DNA of 7,548 nt from Bacillota bacterium. GTDB lineage: Bacteria > Bacillota_I > Bacilli_A > ML615J-28 > CAG-698. Position numbers and translations under genes: made by a program. Below are positions 6,622-7,548 of this stretch, in pieces (the first letter of the stretch is position 1; the number at the start of each line of letters is the position of its first letter). Below the pieces are notes generated by a model. It made no database searches, was not told the DNA's origin, and worked only from the letters and a program-made list of their open reading frames with translations. The DNA is taken from the NCBI GenBank assembly GCA_023410025.1, contig JAEYQM010000076.1, positions 1 to 7,548 of the forward strand, given 5' to 3'.

Positions 6622-6671
6622 TCTCTCTTATAAAATAATTTAATAACAAAAAATATATAAATTATAATCAT
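6618..6671 (-). CDS. 17-aa leader ORF overlapping the sigma start
   Basis: An ATG at 6671 opens MIIIYIFFVIKLFYKRE, whose TGA overlaps the sigma ATG (ATGA). The G7 tract lies 8 bases upstream and can pair with the anti-Shine-Dalgarno through one G-U wobble. Because the sigma ATG has no properly spaced RBS of its own, translation of the regulator may be coupled to this leader. The peptide is hydrophobic and probably has no function beyond coupling. Chance occurrence in AT-rich DNA is possible. Confidence 0.4.
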   Translation of the reverse strand: MIIIYIFFVIKLFYKRE

Positions 6672-6679
6672 ATTATATT

Positions 6680-6686
6680 CCCCCCC
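6680..6686 (-). promoter_or_regulatory. G7 tract acting as RBS or variable tract in sigma 5' UTR
   Basis: Seven G in a row on the minus strand stand out in otherwise AT-rich DNA. They lie between the predicted -10 box and the leader ORF, 8 bases before its ATG. A Shine-Dalgarno role and length variation by replication slippage are both possible. Confidence 0.4.
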
Positions 6687-6708
6687 AGAAAATTAATAAT
6701 TCGAATAA

Positions 6709-6717
6709 ATTATATCA
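6709..6717 (-). promoter_or_regulatory. Extended -10 promoter for the sigma leader transcript
   Basis: The minus strand reads TGATATAAT (TGn plus TATAAT at 6714-6709), a full extended -10. The -35 position at 17 bases is weak (TTTAAT), which is normal for extended -10 promoters. Transcription would begin near 6702, about 15-20 bases before the G7 tract. In AT-rich DNA such matches occur by chance, but this one is placed correctly. Confidence 0.45.
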
Positions 6718-7039
6718 TATTTAATTATCAAATTAAATTAAATTTTGCTTACTGAAGTTAAAAAAGCAGTTCATACAATATTAAATGTCAATATGTAATT
6801 CACTAAAAAAAATGTTATTTTAACCAATAGAATAGATCAATGGGGGACAGGGGGACATGTGTTCCTCATTGTTTTAATAAATAGGATTTTATTTTTTCTA
6901 TTAGTCGTAATAATCTTTTTAAAATACAAACTTTTTATATATAATTAACCCTATTTTAAGTTATTTACCTTATAAATTTATTGCACTATATGTAAGTATA
7001 GTATTTAAACATAGTTAATAAATACTTATAAAAATAACT
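6718..7039. other. Gene-free stretch between terminator and regulator promoter
   Basis: No convincing coding frame is seen on either strand. The stretch is strongly AT-rich apart from the G-rich hairpin at 6838-6871. A TTGACA on the minus strand (6791-6786) has no matching -10 at 16-18 bases. Confidence 0.6.
6838..6871. repeat. G-rich REP-like hairpin (GGGGACAGGGGGACA element)
   Basis: CAATGGGGGACAGGGGGACA is followed by TGTGTTCCTCATTG. The outer CAATG/CATTG and GGGGACA/TGTGTTCC arms pair, with some G-U pairs. This sequence type resembles the REP-like elements and IS200/RAYT-associated ends common in low-GC Bacillota. No transposase lies beside it here. It is probably a dispersed repeat or a remnant. 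Confidence 0.5.
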
Positions 7040-7073
7040 AAAGCCGCTAATCCAAATCCAATTTAGCGGCTTT
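7040..7073. terminator. Rho-independent terminator after the zinc-ribbon gene
   Basis: AAAGCCGCTAA at 7040-7050 pairs perfectly over 11 bases with TTAGCGGCTTT at 7063-7073 around a 12-base loop. It begins 9 bases after the stop codon of the zinc-ribbon gene. On the minus strand the tail is GGCTTTAGTTATTTTTA. On the plus strand it is followed by TTTTTATTT, so it could also work in that direction, though no plus-strand gene is seen. Confidence 0.85.
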
Positions 7074-7081
7074 TTATTTAA

Positions 7082-7204
7082 TTATCTAAGATATTCAGTG
7101 TGAACTAAAATATTACAAATAACGCAATAATATTCTTTACGATCTCCCAAATCTTGTACTGCTAGAATAGTAGCTTTACATTTTGGACATTTTATTTCTT
7201 TCAT
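7082..7204 (-). CDS. 40-aa zinc-ribbon miniprotein
   Basis: The 40-residue product has CPKC at residues 6-9 and CVIC at 27-30, two CxxC knuckles about 17 residues apart, a typical zinc-ribbon layout. The ATG at 7204 has an AGGGAGGG site about 7 bases upstream, and a clear terminator follows the stop. Such tiny zinc ribbons are common in Clostridium-like genomes and often lack an assigned role; nucleic acid or protein binding is usual for the fold. It appears to be a single-gene unit, not part of the effector operon, from which it is separated by a terminator and about 400 bases. Confidence 0.8.
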   Translation of the reverse strand: MKEIKCPKCKATILAVQDLGDRKEYYCVICNILVHTEYLR

Positions 7205-7548
7205 AATTTATCCCTCCCTATAAATTTATTATTTAAATCTTTAATACTAGATTCAGTGTCGCTTGACAAGTATTATAGATTTGATTAATTATAACAAACA
7301 AATTTTATATATTATGTAATATTATGTCGAATGGGAATAAATTCTTGAAAAAGTGAAAATTACATAAAAAAATTTTCAACTTATAATTTGCTATACAATG
7401 TTTTTTAATTATAAAAAGGACTAAGATATTAAAAACAAATTTGCAAGAAATCACTAAATAATATTTAGCATAATGTATATTAATAAATTGTAAAAAAATA
7501 CTTAATTTTTTTAATAGTCAAAACTAACCTCTAAAATGCTAGACAAAT
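7205..7548. other. AT-rich non-coding stretch at right edge
   Basis: I find no supported coding frame on either strand. The only signal judged meaningful is the probable promoter of the zinc-ribbon gene at 7272-7301. Confidence 0.55.
7272..7301 (-). promoter_or_regulatory. Probable promoter of the zinc-ribbon gene
   Basis: On the minus strand TTGTTT (7301-7296) is followed after 18 bases by a perfect TATAAT (7277-7272). This would start transcription near 7265, about 60 bases upstream of the ATG. Base composition makes chance matches common, so the call is tentative. Confidence 0.4.

Noticed and set aside
6786..6791. TTGACA on the minus strand as -35 of the sigma gene
   Set aside because: No acceptable -10 hexamer lies 16-18 bases downstream.
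7263..7268. TTGACA on the plus strand as a promoter
   Set aside because: No good -10 at the right distance and no plus-strand gene follows within the window.

Overview
The window is very AT-rich with AGGAGG-type ribosome binding sites, ATG starts and low-GC codon choice. This points to a Clostridium-like member of the Bacillota. No marker gene here fixes the species. Essentially all coding sequence is on the minus strand, so the biological order runs from high to low coordinates. No tRNA, rRNA or CRISPR array was seen.

Right flank (about 6690-7548): a lone 40-residue zinc-ribbon miniprotein (7082-7204) ends at a clear hairpin terminator (7040-7073). The sequence to its right (7205-7548) appears non-coding apart from that gene's likely promoter. 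Between the terminator and the next gene lies a gene-poor stretch with a G-rich REP-like hairpin (6838-6871) and an extended -10 promoter (about 6709-6717).

Regulator (5921-6671): a 17-codon leader ORF behind a G7 tract overlaps the start of a sigma-70-like gene by ATGA. The sigma gene is split between two frames. Region 2 is in one frame and ends at 6073. A clean region-4 helix-turn-helix lies in the -1 frame (5921-6088). The two join at a nine-A run containing an in-frame A_AAA_AAG heptamer, which suggests programmed frameshifting, transcriptional slippage, phase variation or a homopolymer sequencing error.

Effector operon (1-5819): after a long A/T hairpin come a 10-codon mini-ORF with a very strong RBS, a two-helix membrane protein (162 aa), an LLH-type holin-like protein (116 aa), an unknown 131-aa protein with a C-terminal coiled coil, a 41-aa protein with a phage tail-type GTxxEY motif, an unknown 204-aa beta-rich protein, an orphan Mur-ligase-like enzyme (475 aa), and the first 769 residues of a large RHS/YD-repeat-type protein that runs off the left edge. 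Genes from the holin-like ORF to the RHS gene overlap or lie within 12 bp of each other, so they look like one transcript.

Taken together, the arrangement of alternative sigma factor, holin-like and membrane proteins, small accessory proteins and a giant protein with no visible signal peptide resembles the logic of clostridial toxin loci such as PaLoc (TcdR-TcdE-toxin), with an RHS polymorphic-toxin-like protein as the cargo. The Mur-ligase-like enzyme directly ahead of the RHS gene is the most unexpected member. The system-level reading is inference; the individual family calls rest on motifs visible in the translations.
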